Below, in pieces: positions 28,371 through 36,889 of a stretch of DNA of 64,000 nt. The notes under the pieces are model-generated. The model did not search any database and had not been told where the DNA came from. It saw nothing but the letters and a program-made list of their open reading frames with translations. This DNA comes from Hathewaya histolytica (GTDB lineage Bacteria; Bacillota; Clostridia; Clostridiales; Clostridiaceae). The DNA is taken from NCBI RefSeq assembly GCF_901482605.1, contig NZ_LR590481.1, forward strand, positions 1,612,001 through 1,676,000. The letters are read 5' to 3'. The position numbers and the translations under genes are program-made. Position 1 is the first letter of the stretch; each line of letters begins with the position of its first letter.

Positions 28371-28511
28371 AACTACCTCCTATAATTTAATTAGTATATA
28401 GTAAAATTATTGCCAATTTCTTAAATTTATATCTTAAATCTCCTCGTAAACTTAACATATTTTTGATATACTAATTAATATATAATTCTTTTAATTAACT
28501 GAGGTGACTTT

Positions 28512-29840
28512 ATGAAAAGGTTTCATAAAAATATTTTGTACTTTTTACTTAGTTGTTTTTTATCCTTATCTGTTTTAGGATTAAATTTAACAACAGTCTT
28601 AGGTAATCCACTACCTAAGGAACCTACTGTCTCTGCAGACGGTGCTGTAATAATGAATGGGTCAACTGGAGAAATAATCTACGGGAAAAATATAGATGCT
28701 AGATACGCTCCAGCATCTACAACAAAAATAATGACTGCCCTTTTGACTTTAGAGAACTGTAAATTAGATGATGAAGTTATTGTAAAGAAAAACTGTGAAA
28801 ATGTAGATGGTTCTAAAATATACATATTCGAAGGTGAAAAATTCAAGGTAAAAGATTTATTATATGCTCTGCTCTTATCATCTGCAAACGACTGTGCTAC
28901 AGCCCTTGCAGACCATATAGGTGGAAGTAAAGAAGAATTTGCTAACATAATGAATAAAAGAGCCAAAGAACTTGGCTGTACAAACACTAATTTTGTTAAT
29001 CCTCATGGGCTTTATGATCCTAAGCATAGAACAACAGCTCGTGATTTAGCTTTAATAATGAAAGAGGTTACAAAGCATAAGGAATATTTAGAGATATCTA
29101 AAACTCCTCAGTATAATATACCTCCCACTAATAAATCTAAAAATCCAAGACCTCTATGGAATGGTAATAAACTTATTCATAAAACTGGAAAACAATATTA
29201 TGAATTTTGTGAAGCTGCAAAAACAGGTTATACTATTGATTCCCTACATTCTTATGTTGTAAGTAGTAAAAAAGAAAATCAACAGTATATTGTATCTTTA
29301 ATTCATGATAAAGATAAACAATTTTACAAGGATTCTGTCGTTCTATTTAACTATGCCTTTAATAACTTTACAACAAAAAAAATAGTTTCAAAAAATGAAC
29401 CACTATATAACTATAAAATCAGTGAAAATGAAAATATTTCTTTAGTATCCGATAGAGATGTTTTTTCTTCCATTTTAAATGGCAAAGATGAAAAATTAAA
29501 CATACCAACTCTCAATTTAGGAGACTTAAACTTAAAAGATAAGGATATTAAAAAAGGTGATTTTATAACAGATTTAAAATTAAATTATGCAGGAAAAGAT
29601 TATCCTATAAAGCTCGTAAGCAATGAAGATCATACTTCTATAAAATCTGTATTTTCACAATCTAAAAACACTTCATTTTTTAAAAACAAAATACTAAAAT
29701 ATCTTATATACTTTATACTATTCATTATAGCAGTACTAATCATACTAACTATAATATCAAATAGTAAAAGATATAAAAGATCAAGAAGAACTTTAAATAG
29801 TTCCTATAAAAAAAATCTTAGAAAAACACGTCGTAGGTAG
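28512..29840 (+). CDS. dacF: D-alanyl-D-alanine carboxypeptidase (DacF-type PBP)
   Basis: Serine carboxypeptidase (442 residues) trimming peptidoglycan pentapeptides. Signal peptide about 1-31; active-site S69-TT-K72, second motif S124-A-N126, third motif K237-T-G239. A beta-rich C-terminal domain follows, then an unusual ending: a transmembrane helix (about 395-418) and a strongly basic tail (RSRRTLNSSYKKNLRKTRRR). Most DacF proteins end in an amphipathic helix instead. Plus strand, divergent from comEA; GAGGTGA precedes the ATG. Assignment to the spore-type DacF rather than DacA is by overall similarity and is less certain. Confidence 0.88.
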   Translation: MKRFHKNILYFLLSCFLSLSVLGLNLTTVLGNPLPKEPTVSADGAVIMNGSTGEIIYGKNIDARYAPASTTKIMTALLTLENCKLDDEVIVKKNCENVDGSKIYIFEGEKFKVKDLLYALLLSSANDCATALADHIGGSKEEFANIMNKRAKELGCTNTNFVNPHGLYDPKHRTTARDLALIMKEVTKHKEYLEISKTPQYNIPPTNKSKNPRPLWNGNKLIHKTGKQYYEFCEAAKTGYTIDSLHSYVVSSKKENQQYIVSLIHDKDKQFYKDSVVLFNYAFNNFTTKKIVSKNEPLYNYKISENENISLVSDRDVFSSILNGKDEKLNIPTLNLGDLNLKDKDIKKGDFITDLKLNYAGKDYPIKLVSNEDHTSIKSVFSQSKNTSFFKNKILKYLIYFILFIIAVLIILTIISNSKRYKRSRRTLNSSYKKNLRKTRRR

Positions 29841-29853
29841 ATTCAAAAAAATT

Positions 29854-29894
29854 AGCTTAAAGTTAGTAAAACTAAATTTTACTAACTTTAAGCT
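29854..29894. terminator. Bidirectional terminator between dacF and rluD
   Basis: Perfect 18-bp arms starting AGCTTAAAGTTAGTAAAA with a 5-base loop, flanked by A-run on one side and T-run on the other. The stop codon and last codons of rluD lie inside the hairpin. Confidence 0.9.
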
Positions 29895-30780
29895 TTTTTA
29901 ATAAATCGTTTATGTCTTTTGGTATAGAAGCTTCTAAATTCATTTGATTTCTATTCTTAGGATGAAGAAATTTTAATTTATATGCATGTAATGCTTGTCT
30001 TTGAATTAACTCATTTTCTTCTTTTCCATATAAGGCGTCTCCATATATAGGGTGACCTATATGACTTAAATGAACCCTTATTTGATGAGTTCTTCCTGTT
30101 TCTAGCTTTAACTTAACCAAAGAAGCATCCTTATACTCTTCAAGAACTTCATAATGAGTTATAGATGTTTGACCTTCCTTCATTACTTCTCTTTTTATAG
30201 ACTCGAAAGAAGGCTTACCTATAGGCAAGTCAATTTTTCCACTCTTTTCACTTAACTTACCATGCACAATAGCAAGATAAATTTTATCTATATTATTGTT
30301 TTCCATATCTTTAGCTAAGTTCATGTGAGAATGTTGATTTTTAGCTATTATTACAAGCCCCGAAGTGTCCATATCTAGTCTGCTTACAAGCCTTACTATA
30401 CAACCTTCACCATTCACTTTAAAATGATAAAGAACTCCATTTGCCAAAGTACCTTCTTTATGACTTTTAGTTGGATGCACAACCATAAAAGGTTCTTTAT
30501 CTACTACTATAATATCTTCATCTTCATAAATAATATTAATAGGAATATTCTGAGGAGTTATATTTTGACTTTCTTCTCTATTTAAATCAATCTTTATTTC
30601 ATCCTCTTTTTTTACTACGTAATTAAGCTTTATAATTTCTTCATTTACCAAGATTCTTTTTTCCATAGCAGCCTTTTTTATAAGTCTACTAGAAAGGCCT
30701 ACATGGTATTTGAGATAATTTCTAAGCTTTACTTTATCCAGTTCTTCCGTTACTCTTATTTGTAAAAAATTGCTCCTCAT
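29872..30780 (-). CDS. RluA/RluD-family 23S rRNA pseudouridine synthase
   Basis: A 302-residue pseudouridine synthase with an N-terminal S4-like RNA-binding domain (LRNYLKYHVGLSSRLIKKA) and the RluA catalytic motif VSRLDMDTSGLVIIAKN with catalytic Asp. TGRTHQIRVHLSHIGHPI-type sequence (GRTHQIR) is the conserved uridine-binding motif. The substrate uridine cannot be told. The ATG at 30780 has only a weak ribosome site. The stop codon falls inside the shared terminator with dacF. Downstream of ridA by about 46 bases, probably a separate or weakly linked unit. Confidence 0.9.
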   Translation of the reverse strand: MRSNFLQIRVTEELDKVKLRNYLKYHVGLSSRLIKKAAMEKRILVNEEIIKLNYVVKKEDEIKIDLNREESQNITPQNIPINIIYEDEDIIVVDKEPFMVVHPTKSHKEGTLANGVLYHFKVNGEGCIVRLVSRLDMDTSGLVIIAKNQHSHMNLAKDMENNNIDKIYLAIVHGKLSEKSGKIDLPIGKPSFESIKREVMKEGQTSITHYEVLEEYKDASLVKLKLETGRTHQIRVHLSHIGHPIYGDALYGKEENELIQRQALHAYKLKFLHPKNRNQMNLEASIPKDINDLLKKLKVSKI

Positions 30781-30826
30781 TATTTTTTAAAAGTTCCTTT
30801 CCAAATTGTTAAAACTATATATATTT

Positions 30827-31204
30827 CTATGCGTAAGCTATTGCTTCTATCTCTATTAAAGCATCTTTAGGTAATTTAGCTACTTGAACACAAGATCTTG
30901 CTGGTGAATTATCACTAAAGAATTTTCCATAAACCTCATTTATATCTGTAAACATATTCATATCTTTTACAAAAATAGTTACTTTTATAATTTTATCTAA
31001 AGAGCTATCCTTTTCTTCTAAAATAGATTTAATATTATTTATGGATAACTCTGTAGCTCTTCGTATATCATTAACTTCCATTTCTCCCGTTATTGGATCT
31101 ATAGGTAGTTGACCTGATGTAAAAATAAATTCATGGAATTTTACCCCTTGTGCATAAGGTCCTATTGCTTTTGGTGCTTTCTCTGTAGAAATAATTTCTT
31201 TCAT
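30827..31204 (-). CDS. ridA: RidA-family enamine/imine deaminase
   Basis: A 125-residue trimeric protein that hydrolyses reactive 2-aminoacrylate and related imines produced by PLP enzymes. It has APKAIGPYAQG at the N-terminus, FTSGQLPIDP, and the catalytic Arg region SPARSCVQVAKLPKDALIEIEAIA. Length and motifs are those of canonical RidA. AGGGGG precedes the ATG. It lies 17 bases after the LCP gene on the same strand. Confidence 0.95.
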   Translation of the reverse strand: MKEIISTEKAPKAIGPYAQGVKFHEFIFTSGQLPIDPITGEMEVNDIRRATELSINNIKSILEEKDSSLDKIIKVTIFVKDMNMFTDINEVYGKFFSDNSPARSCVQVAKLPKDALIEIEAIAYA

Positions 31205-31221
31205 TATAAATTCCCCCTAAG

Positions 31222-32490
31222 TTAATTATTTATATATTCATGATCATGTCCCAAATACACGACCACATCAAACTCACCTTCTTTTTCTTTTTTAAATTCA
31301 ACATTAGATATATTAAAATCTTTCATTATTATTTTTGCTGTATCTTCATTTATACCATAAAAAATAATCTTTGTTTTATCTGTACCTGTAATATTTCCTG
31401 TGGTTATATTTTTATATCCTTTTTTAGATACATTTTCGCTCATATTTTTAGCTAATCCTACTTTATTAGTTTCGTTTAATATTTTTATATTAAATTTATC
31501 TTTAACAATGTGGGTATACCCTGGATTATGTATCATTCCTAGTATTTCTGAACTTGCTTTAGGGTCATAGATAAAATAAGATATCCCTTTAATATATTTA
31601 CCTTCTCCGCCCAAAGTTTTTACATACATATTTTCTTTGCTTACCCTAGCAAATTTCATAGCATAAGCTAAAATATCTGTAGAGCTCATATTAGTTTCTA
31701 CATATTCAGGTAAGGTGTTTACTATGCTTGGAATTCTAGGTATTATTGAAGGACTTTTTATCTTTTCAAAAACCTTATTCATAAACTGATGTTGATTTCT
31801 AATTCTTCCAATATCTCCATCAACAAATCCTGTACCATCATTGTTTTTTCTCCATCTAAAGAACTCCTCTGCCTTTTTCCCATCTAAGTGAACTGTAGTG
31901 CCTTTTTTAAAATCAATATGTAAATCTTGACCTTCGTCATCATACTTCATATTTCTTTCAATCTCCATATCGACTCCACCCATAGCATCTATAAGTGTTC
32001 TAAAGCCGGAATAATCTATCTTTCCATAATAGTCTATTTTAAGATCTAAAAGTTCTTCTACTTCACTTACAGCAGTTTTAACTCCACCTATAGCATGGGC
32101 TTGATTTATTTTTTTAGGTCGCCCATTAATTTCAATATAAGTATCTCTAGGAATAGATATCATAGCAAGTCTATCATTTTTAATGTTATAATTAATTAAA
32201 ATCATAGTGTCAGTTCTTTTAGGATCATTTGGATTTTTAGGATCTCCTATGTCTACCCCCATTGCTAAGATATTAACAAAATCCTTATTTTCAGGCATAC
32301 TTGATTCTAATTTTTCAGCCTTATTATTTAGTTTACTTATATTATATAACGTATATATTCCCATACCTAACAAAAAAATTACTAATAGGAAAATAATTTT
32401 TCTAAATACTTTTTTCTTTTTCCTTCTCTTTTTATTCCTAACTGTCTTTTTATTGTTAACATCTTTCTTTTTTACATTTTTTTCTCTCAT
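31222..32490 (-). CDS. LytR-CpsA-Psr (LCP) family cell-wall glycopolymer transferase
   Basis: Membrane-anchored LCP enzyme of 422 residues that attaches undecaprenyl-linked glycopolymers to peptidoglycan. A lysine-rich cytoplasmic N-terminus is followed by one helix (about 29-49), the LCP domain with AMGVDIGDP, RTDTMILINYN, ISIPRDTYIEI, NQAHAIGG, FRTLIDAMGGV and RWRKNNDGTGFVDGDIGRIRNQ (conserved phosphate-binding Arg/Asp), and a C-terminal LytR_C domain (about 330-420). ATG 32490 has GAGGT upstream; a GTG four codons earlier overlaps it. It follows yqeK by 11 bases. Confidence 0.92.
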   Translation of the reverse strand: MREKNVKKKDVNNKKTVRNKKRRKKKKVFRKIIFLLVIFLLGMGIYTLYNISKLNNKAEKLESSMPENKDFVNILAMGVDIGDPKNPNDPKRTDTMILINYNIKNDRLAMISIPRDTYIEINGRPKKINQAHAIGGVKTAVSEVEELLDLKIDYYGKIDYSGFRTLIDAMGGVDMEIERNMKYDDEGQDLHIDFKKGTTVHLDGKKAEEFFRWRKNNDGTGFVDGDIGRIRNQHQFMNKVFEKIKSPSIIPRIPSIVNTLPEYVETNMSSTDILAYAMKFARVSKENMYVKTLGGEGKYIKGISYFIYDPKASSEILGMIHNPGYTHIVKDKFNIKILNETNKVGLAKNMSENVSKKGYKNITTGNITGTDKTKIIFYGINEDTAKIIMKDFNISNVEFKKEKEGEFDVVVYLGHDHEYINN

Positions 32491-32501
32491 AGATAACCTC
32501 A

Positions 32502-33068
32502 CTAAATATTGCTTAATAAATAATTTCTAGCTTTTATAGTGTTCAGATGTACTAATCCTTTTCTTTTAATAACAAAATTAATTGTATTATCAAAAGATAA
32601 TATTAGAGCTCTGTCTAAATCTTTTATTGATTCTTCTCTGATACTTTCAACTCCAGGATAATCTCTGCCACATTCAATTAGATCAGCTAGATAGACTATC
32701 TTCTCAAGTAAAGACATATTTTCTCTTCCAGTAGTATGATAGGTTATAGCATTTAAAACATCCTCATCTTCTATGCCCATTTCATGCTTTGCTATATACG
32801 CACTACAAGTCCCATGCATAATTTGAGGATTTTTTTCTATAACATAATCTATATTGATATTTTCTTCTTTTAAGATAGTAAGAATTTCTTTATTGCTTTT
32901 GTACTTGGCTACATCATGGATTAAGGATGCTAACCTAGCTTTTTCTATATTAGCCCCATACCTTCTTGCTAAATCTTCTGCTGATTTTGCTACACCTAAA
33001 GTATGTTCATATCTTTCTTTTTTTAAAAATCTTTTAAGATACTGCTGTATTTCGTTTTCTGTCCACAT
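32502..33068 (-). CDS. yqeK: HD-domain hydrolase YqeK (symmetrical Ap4A hydrolase type)
   Basis: A 188-residue HD-domain phosphohydrolase. Metal-binding residues are in YEHTLGVAKSAEDLA (His), ASLIHDVAKY (HD), MHGTCSAYIA and YHTTGRENMSLLEKIVYLADLIE. YqeK proteins of Firmicutes hydrolyse Ap4A symmetrically. The gene is 21 bases downstream of nadD, a conserved pairing (nadD-yqeK). GAGGT precedes ATG 33068. Confidence 0.93.
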   Translation of the reverse strand: MWTENEIQQYLKRFLKKERYEHTLGVAKSAEDLARRYGANIEKARLASLIHDVAKYKSNKEILTILKEENINIDYVIEKNPQIMHGTCSAYIAKHEMGIEDEDVLNAITYHTTGRENMSLLEKIVYLADLIECGRDYPGVESIREESIKDLDRALILSFDNTINFVIKRKGLVHLNTIKARNYLLSNI

Positions 33069-33089
33069 ATAACCTCACCGCCTAAAGCC

Positions 33090-33692
33090 TTACTTGTATA
33101 AATTAAAATTAACTATGGTATTGTATACACCTTTGGGCATTAAAAAATCTACTCTGATATTTTCGTTTATTTTATTTCTTATTTCCGTGGATGATATCTC
33201 TAAAAGTGGTGTATTAATAAATATTATACTTGTATTATACTTATCTTCTATATGTTTTTTTTGTTCTAGTAATTCTTTTTCATTATACCCCTTTCTTCCA
33301 AAGACTACAAGAATGCACTTATTGAATATATCATATGTATTTTTCCAATCTTCTATATTAAATAAGCAATCAGCTCCAACAATAAAATACCATATAGTAT
33401 TCTTTTCTTTATTATTGAAATATTCTAAGGTCTCATACGTGTATCCCCTATTAGTCTTTTTAATTTCATAATTTGAAACCTTAAAAGCCTTTTCATCCCT
33501 TATAGCTATTTTAACCATTTCGTATCTTAAATTAGCTGATGTTATATTACCTAGATTCTTATGAGGAGGATTTCCGGTAGGAACAAAATATATTTCATCC
33601 ATTTTTAATCTATGTAAAGCTTCATAGGCTATATTTAAATGCCCATTATGTATAGGATCAAAAGTGCCCCCAAAAATACCTTTTTTAAGCAT
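33090..33692 (-). CDS. nadD: Nicotinate-nucleotide adenylyltransferase
   Basis: NAD biosynthesis enzyme joining nicotinate mononucleotide and ATP. The 200-residue protein starts MLKKGIFGGTFDPIHNGHLN, containing the HxGH nucleotidyltransferase motif, then EIYFVPTGNPPHK, and ends with SSTEIRNKI, the SSTxxR phosphate-binding motif. Normal family length. Followed by yqeK; upstream are obgE-yhbY and a terminator. Confidence 0.97.
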   Translation of the reverse strand: MLKKGIFGGTFDPIHNGHLNIAYEALHRLKMDEIYFVPTGNPPHKNLGNITSANLRYEMVKIAIRDEKAFKVSNYEIKKTNRGYTYETLEYFNNKEKNTIWYFIVGADCLFNIEDWKNTYDIFNKCILVVFGRKGYNEKELLEQKKHIEDKYNTSIIFINTPLLEISSTEIRNKINENIRVDFLMPKGVYNTIVNFNLYK

Positions 33693-33725
33693 ATAGAACT
33701 ACTCCTTTTCATAATTAGGTAAATA

Positions 33726-33760
33726 ATTAGTAAGTGCTAGGTTATCTAGCACTTACTAAT
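33726..33760 (-). terminator. Hairpin after yhbY
   Basis: Perfect 15-bp arms ATTAGTAAGTGCTAG and CTAGCACTTACTAAT with a 5-base loop, directly after the yhbY stop. The T-run on the minus strand is weak. Confidence 0.65.
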
Positions 33761-33761
33761 A

Positions 33762-34049
33762 TTATAATTCAATTTTAGGTTTTTTTGTAGACTTTTTATA
33801 TATAACAACCTTATTACCTATAATTTGTACACCTTCACATTGAAGTTCTTCACATAGTATTTCACTTGCTTCTCTTGCAGTAATTCCACTATTATTTAAT
33901 ACGTTTATTTTAATTAATTCCCTTGCCTCTAAAGCGTCTCTTACTTGGCTTAAAAAGCTATCTTCTATCCCTAATTTACCAACTTGAAAAATAGGATCTA
34001 TATTATGTGCAAGAGATCTTAAATACGCTCTTTCTTTTGAAGTTATCAT
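33762..34049 (-). CDS. yhbY: YhbY/YqeI-type CRM-domain RNA-binding protein
   Basis: A 95-residue protein with a single CRM domain, associated with pre-50S ribosomal particles. Characteristic sequence: SKERAYLRSLAHNIDPIFQVGKLG, then LEARELIKINVLNN and the C-terminal GVQIIGNKVVIYKKS. Two adjacent ATGs are possible; 34049 has better spacing (six bases) from AGGAGG. It follows obgE by about 14 bases, so both belong to a ribosome-assembly unit. Confidence 0.93.
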   Translation of the reverse strand: MITSKERAYLRSLAHNIDPIFQVGKLGIEDSFLSQVRDALEARELIKINVLNNSGITAREASEILCEELQCEGVQIIGNKVVIYKKSTKKPKIEL

Positions 34050-34063
34050 CATAGTCCTCCTAA

Positions 34064-35341
34064 TTATAATAAATATTCAAACTCAAAATCATTTACTCTT
34101 ACGAGGTCACCCTCTTTTATTCCCATTGATTTTAATTCCTCAAAAATACCCTTGTTTTTAAGCACCTTATGGAAATATCTTAAAGAATCAGGATCATTAA
34201 CATTAACTGCATAAAGAACCCTATCAACAAAGCTTCCTGTAATTTGGTATACACCTTCAACAGAATCATCTATTTCATAAGTAAATTTCTTTTCCTCTTC
34301 AATAAACTTATCTTCTTCAGATATCTCCAATTCTGTAACAGGTATTGTAGATAAAACTCTTGCAGCCTCTTTCATTAATTCTTCTACTCCTTCACCTGTT
34401 GCTCCAGAAATTTTGAATACTCTGTTATATCCTAAATTTTTTATCTCTTTCTCAAAACTCTCAAATAATTCCTCATCATAAAGCATATCAGACTTATTCG
34501 CAGCTATTATCTGAGGTCTATCCCATAACTTCACACTATACTTCTTTAATTCATCATTTATTTTTTTAACATCTTCTACTGGATCTCTACCCTCTATTCC
34601 TGAAATATCAACCACATGTACTAAAAGTCTTGTTCTCTCTACATGTTTCAGAAAGTCAATTCCAAGTCCGATACCTTCAGCCGCTCCTTCAATTAATCCA
34701 GGAATATCAGCAATAACAAAGCTTTCTATACCTTTAAGTGCTACAACTCCTAAATTAGGTTTTAAGGTCGTAAAATGATAGTTTGCTATTTTAGGTCTAG
34801 CTTTAGAAACTACAGACAGTAAAGTAGACTTACCTACATTAGGAAATCCTATTAAGCCCACATCGGCAAGTAATTTAAGTTCTAACTTAATATATCTTTC
34901 TTCCCCTGGCATGCCTGGTTCAGCAAATTGCGGTGCTTGTCTTGTAGGTGTTGCAAATTTTGCATTTCCCTTTCCACCTTTTCCACCTTTAGCTACTATG
35001 CAAGTATCTCCATGATTTGAAAGGTCTTTCATTACTTTGTTTGAATCATACTCTATTACAACAGTTCCCATTGGAACTTTAACATATAAATCTTCTCCAT
35101 CTTTTCCGTAACATTTAGAACCTGCTCCATTGTCCCCTTTTTCAGCCAAATACTTTTTTTTATAAGTAAAATCCATTAGTGTAGTCATATTTTTATCGGC
35201 TACCAAAATTACATTTCCACCTTTTCCTCCATCACCACCAGCAGGACCACCTAAATCTACATATTTTTCTCTTCTAAAGGCAATGGCACCATCGCCTCCA
35301 TCACCTGATTTAACAAAAATCCTCGCAGTATCTATAAACAT
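34064..35341 (-). CDS. obgE: GTPase ObgE/CgtA
   Basis: Essential ribosome-assembly and stress GTPase, 425 residues. The glycine-rich Obg fold spans about 1-158 ([20 protein letters not shown] onward), the G domain has [18 protein letters not shown] and NKSDM, and an Obg C-terminal domain (about 340-425) follows. Sequence is canonical. The start at ATG 35341 has AAGGTG. A 470-base non-coding gap separates it from rpmA, unlike the tight rplU-rpmA-obgE order of many Firmicutes. Confidence 0.97.
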   Translation of the reverse strand: MFIDTARIFVKSGDGGDGAIAFRREKYVDLGGPAGGDGGKGGNVILVADKNMTTLMDFTYKKKYLAEKGDNGAGSKCYGKDGEDLYVKVPMGTVVIEYDSNKVMKDLSNHGDTCIVAKGGKGGKGNAKFATPTRQAPQFAEPGMPGEERYIKLELKLLADVGLIGFPNVGKSTLLSVVSKARPKIANYHFTTLKPNLGVVALKGIESFVIADIPGLIEGAAEGIGLGIDFLKHVERTRLLVHVVDISGIEGRDPVEDVKKINDELKKYSVKLWDRPQIIAANKSDMLYDEELFESFEKEIKNLGYNRVFKISGATGEGVEELMKEAARVLSTIPVTELEISEEDKFIEEEKKFTYEIDDSVEGVYQITGSFVDRVLYAVNVNDPDSLRYFHKVLKNKGIFEELKSMGIKEGDLVRVNDFEFEYLL

Positions 35342-35777
35342 TTTTTCACCTTACCTTACTTATTTTTAAAAATTAATTGGTAAATCATCTTTCTTTTTTA
35401 GTTATTTCATAAACTATATTATATATTGACTCAAGAAAAGGTTATGTGAGTTTCATAGTCCCTAAAACTAGATACACAAATAAATTACCTTTCCTATCTT
35501 AATGTATAAATATAAAAATTTGTGCTATCTTCTTTTAATATATCCATAATTATGTTTTTTAAAACTATATACTTATTTTAAAAGTTGTATTTAAAATGAA
35601 CATTATAAAACTGCTCTATTCCCATATCAAGGTGTATTTTTGTGTGAAGCATTTTTATTTTCTAAAAAAAGTTCCAACGCAAATTGAAAATAGCCATCTC
35701 ACGAGTGCCTTAAATCCAAAATATATCCATTTAAAAATCTAATTCACCTATAAACACTCCTATAATTTAATTTTAAA
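35342..35777. other. Non-coding gap between obgE and rpmA
   Basis: About 435 AT-rich bases with stops in all frames and no reading frame longer than about 25 codons with a ribosome site. I see no clear promoter with good -35 and -10 spacing, no riboswitch and no repeat. It must contain the obgE promoter if the rpmA terminator at 35778-35802 is efficient. A decayed gene cannot be excluded. Confidence 0.5.
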
Positions 35778-35802
35778 AAAGCACCCTATAATTGGGTGCT
35801 TT
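35778..35802 (-). terminator. Terminator of the rplU-prp-rpmA operon
   Basis: AAAGCACCC and GGGTGCTTT arms with a 7-base loop, followed on the minus strand by TTTTTTAAAATT, 11 bases past the rpmA stop. Confidence 0.88.
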
Positions 35803-35813
35803 ATTAACATATA

Positions 35814-36116
35814 TTACTCAGCTATTTCTAATTCAACTTCAACTGGGTAAACGCTTGCTTTTTTCTTGTTTTTACCAACTCTTTCGAATTTTAAAACGCC
35901 GTCTACTTTAGCATATAAAGTATCGTCGCCACCTTTTCCAACATTCAGACCTGGATGAATCTTTGTTCCTCTTTGTCTTACAAGAATGTTACCTGCAAGA
36001 ACAAATTGACCATCAGCACGTTTAGCACCTAATCTTTTAGATTCACTGTCTCTTCCGTTCTTAGAGCTACCTACCCCTTTTTTATGAGCAAATAACTGAA
36101 GGTTCATTAATAACAT
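35814..36116 (-). CDS. rpmA: 50S ribosomal protein L27 (with cleavable N-terminus)
   Basis: A 100-residue L27. The Firmicutes-type N-terminal extension MLLMNLQLF precedes [21 protein letters not shown]; in this group the extension is cut after the Phe by the Prp protease, and the exposed AHKKG tail reaches the peptidyl transferase centre. ATG 36116 is preceded by GAGGAGGTG. The prp gene lies four bases upstream, fitting that processing. Confidence 0.96.
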   Translation of the reverse strand: MLLMNLQLFAHKKGVGSSKNGRDSESKRLGAKRADGQFVLAGNILVRQRGTKIHPGLNVGKGGDDTLYAKVDGVLKFERVGKNKKKASVYPVEVELEIAE

Positions 36117-36120
36117 GACG

Positions 36121-36447
36121 TTACACCTCCTCTTCAACTACCTTAATATACTTTCCGTATTCATTTTCCACAGTCTTTATTCCTAAAAGCATTGTCTCCA
36201 ATAGAATTTGACACTTTTCAATTTGGTCACAAGATACATGGCTTAAATCTAAGCTCAAAAGACCATCACCTGTATTAATTAAAGGCTCTATGTACAATAT
36301 ATCTGTAATTCCATTTGCTATACTTAAGGATATAGCAGATACAGCACTACAAACAATATCATAACCTGGATCCTTATATCCTGCATGGCCTGAAATTTTA
36401 AATGAAAAAATCTTATTATGCTTTCTTTTAAAGTTTGCAGTAATCAT
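36121..36447 (-). CDS. prp: Ribosomal-processing cysteine protease Prp
   Basis: A 108-residue cysteine protease that removes the N-terminal extension of L27. The catalytic pair is visible in [21 protein letters not shown] (His21 and Cys33). It sits between rplU (two bases apart) and rpmA (four bases apart), the conserved rplU-prp-rpmA order, and its substrate L27 carries the matching LQLF/AHKK site. Confidence 0.95.
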   Translation of the reverse strand: MITANFKRKHNKIFSFKISGHAGYKDPGYDIVCSAVSAISLSIANGITDILYIEPLINTGDGLLSLDLSHVSCDQIEKCQILLETMLLGIKTVENEYGKYIKVVEEEV

Positions 36448-36449
36448 TA

Positions 36450-36761
36450 TTAAGCTTCAATTTTCTCAATTTGAAGTTTAGTATATTGTTGTCTGTGGCC
36501 TTTTTTCTTTCTGTAGTCTTTTTTAGGTTTGTATCTGAATACTATAACCTTTTTAGCTTTTCCTTGCTCTAACACTTTAGCAACAACTTTAGCTCCTTCA
36601 ACTACAGGCTTACCTACAACTAAACCTTCTTCTTTACCTACTGCTAAAACTTCATTTAATTCAACAGTAGCTTCAACTTCAGCATTCAATTTTTCAACGT
36701 ATAAAACGTCTCCTTCTTGAACTCTGTATTGCTTACCACCAGTTGCAATTATTGCGTACAT
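36450..36761 (-). CDS. rplU: 50S ribosomal protein L21
   Basis: A 103-residue 23S rRNA-binding protein beginning [20 protein letters not shown] and ending with [18 protein letters not shown]. The frame stays open 22 codons upstream, but the ATG at 36761 has GAGGAGGTG at good spacing and matches the family start. First gene of rplU-prp-rpmA, preceded by a structured leader. Confidence 0.97.
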   Translation of the reverse strand: MYAIIATGGKQYRVQEGDVLYVEKLNAEVEATVELNEVLAVGKEEGLVVGKPVVEGAKVVAKVLEQGKAKKVIVFRYKPKKDYRKKKGHRQQYTKLQIEKIEA

Positions 36762-36845
36762 CGAAAGCACCTCCTCTATCCAATCTCGCCACTTAGGTAC
36801 GTTAATATTAACGTTTAAAAAAACCATTGTGTGCGGCCTACAAAA
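36762..36845 (-). promoter_or_regulatory. L21 leader-like RNA element
   Basis: The rplU 5' untranslated RNA can form GGCCGCAC/GTGGC-type pairings and contains the palindrome ACGTTAATATTAACGT. The stretch GTGGCGAGATTGGATAGAGG just before the start resembles the L21 leader family known in low-GC Gram-positives, which is thought to provide autoregulation. Recognition is by eye. Confidence 0.55.
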
Positions 36846-36848
36846 GCC

Positions 36849-36877
36849 ATTTTATCATATATATATTTTTTTGTAAA
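36849..36877 (-). promoter_or_regulatory. Sigma-A promoter of rplU
   Basis: TTTACA (36872-36877), 17-base AT-rich spacer, TAAAAT (36849-36854), just upstream of the leader and after the rng stop. Confidence 0.65.
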
Positions 36878-36889
36878 GATAATTTATTA

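Noticed and set aside
35600-35720. Possible transposase remnant in the obgE-rpmA gap
   Set aside because: Short translated pieces between stops did not match any family well enough to claim.
36529-36720. Thr/Ser-rich plus-strand frame opposite rplU
   Set aside because: Antisense shadow of a lysine/valine-rich ribosomal gene, without a ribosome site.
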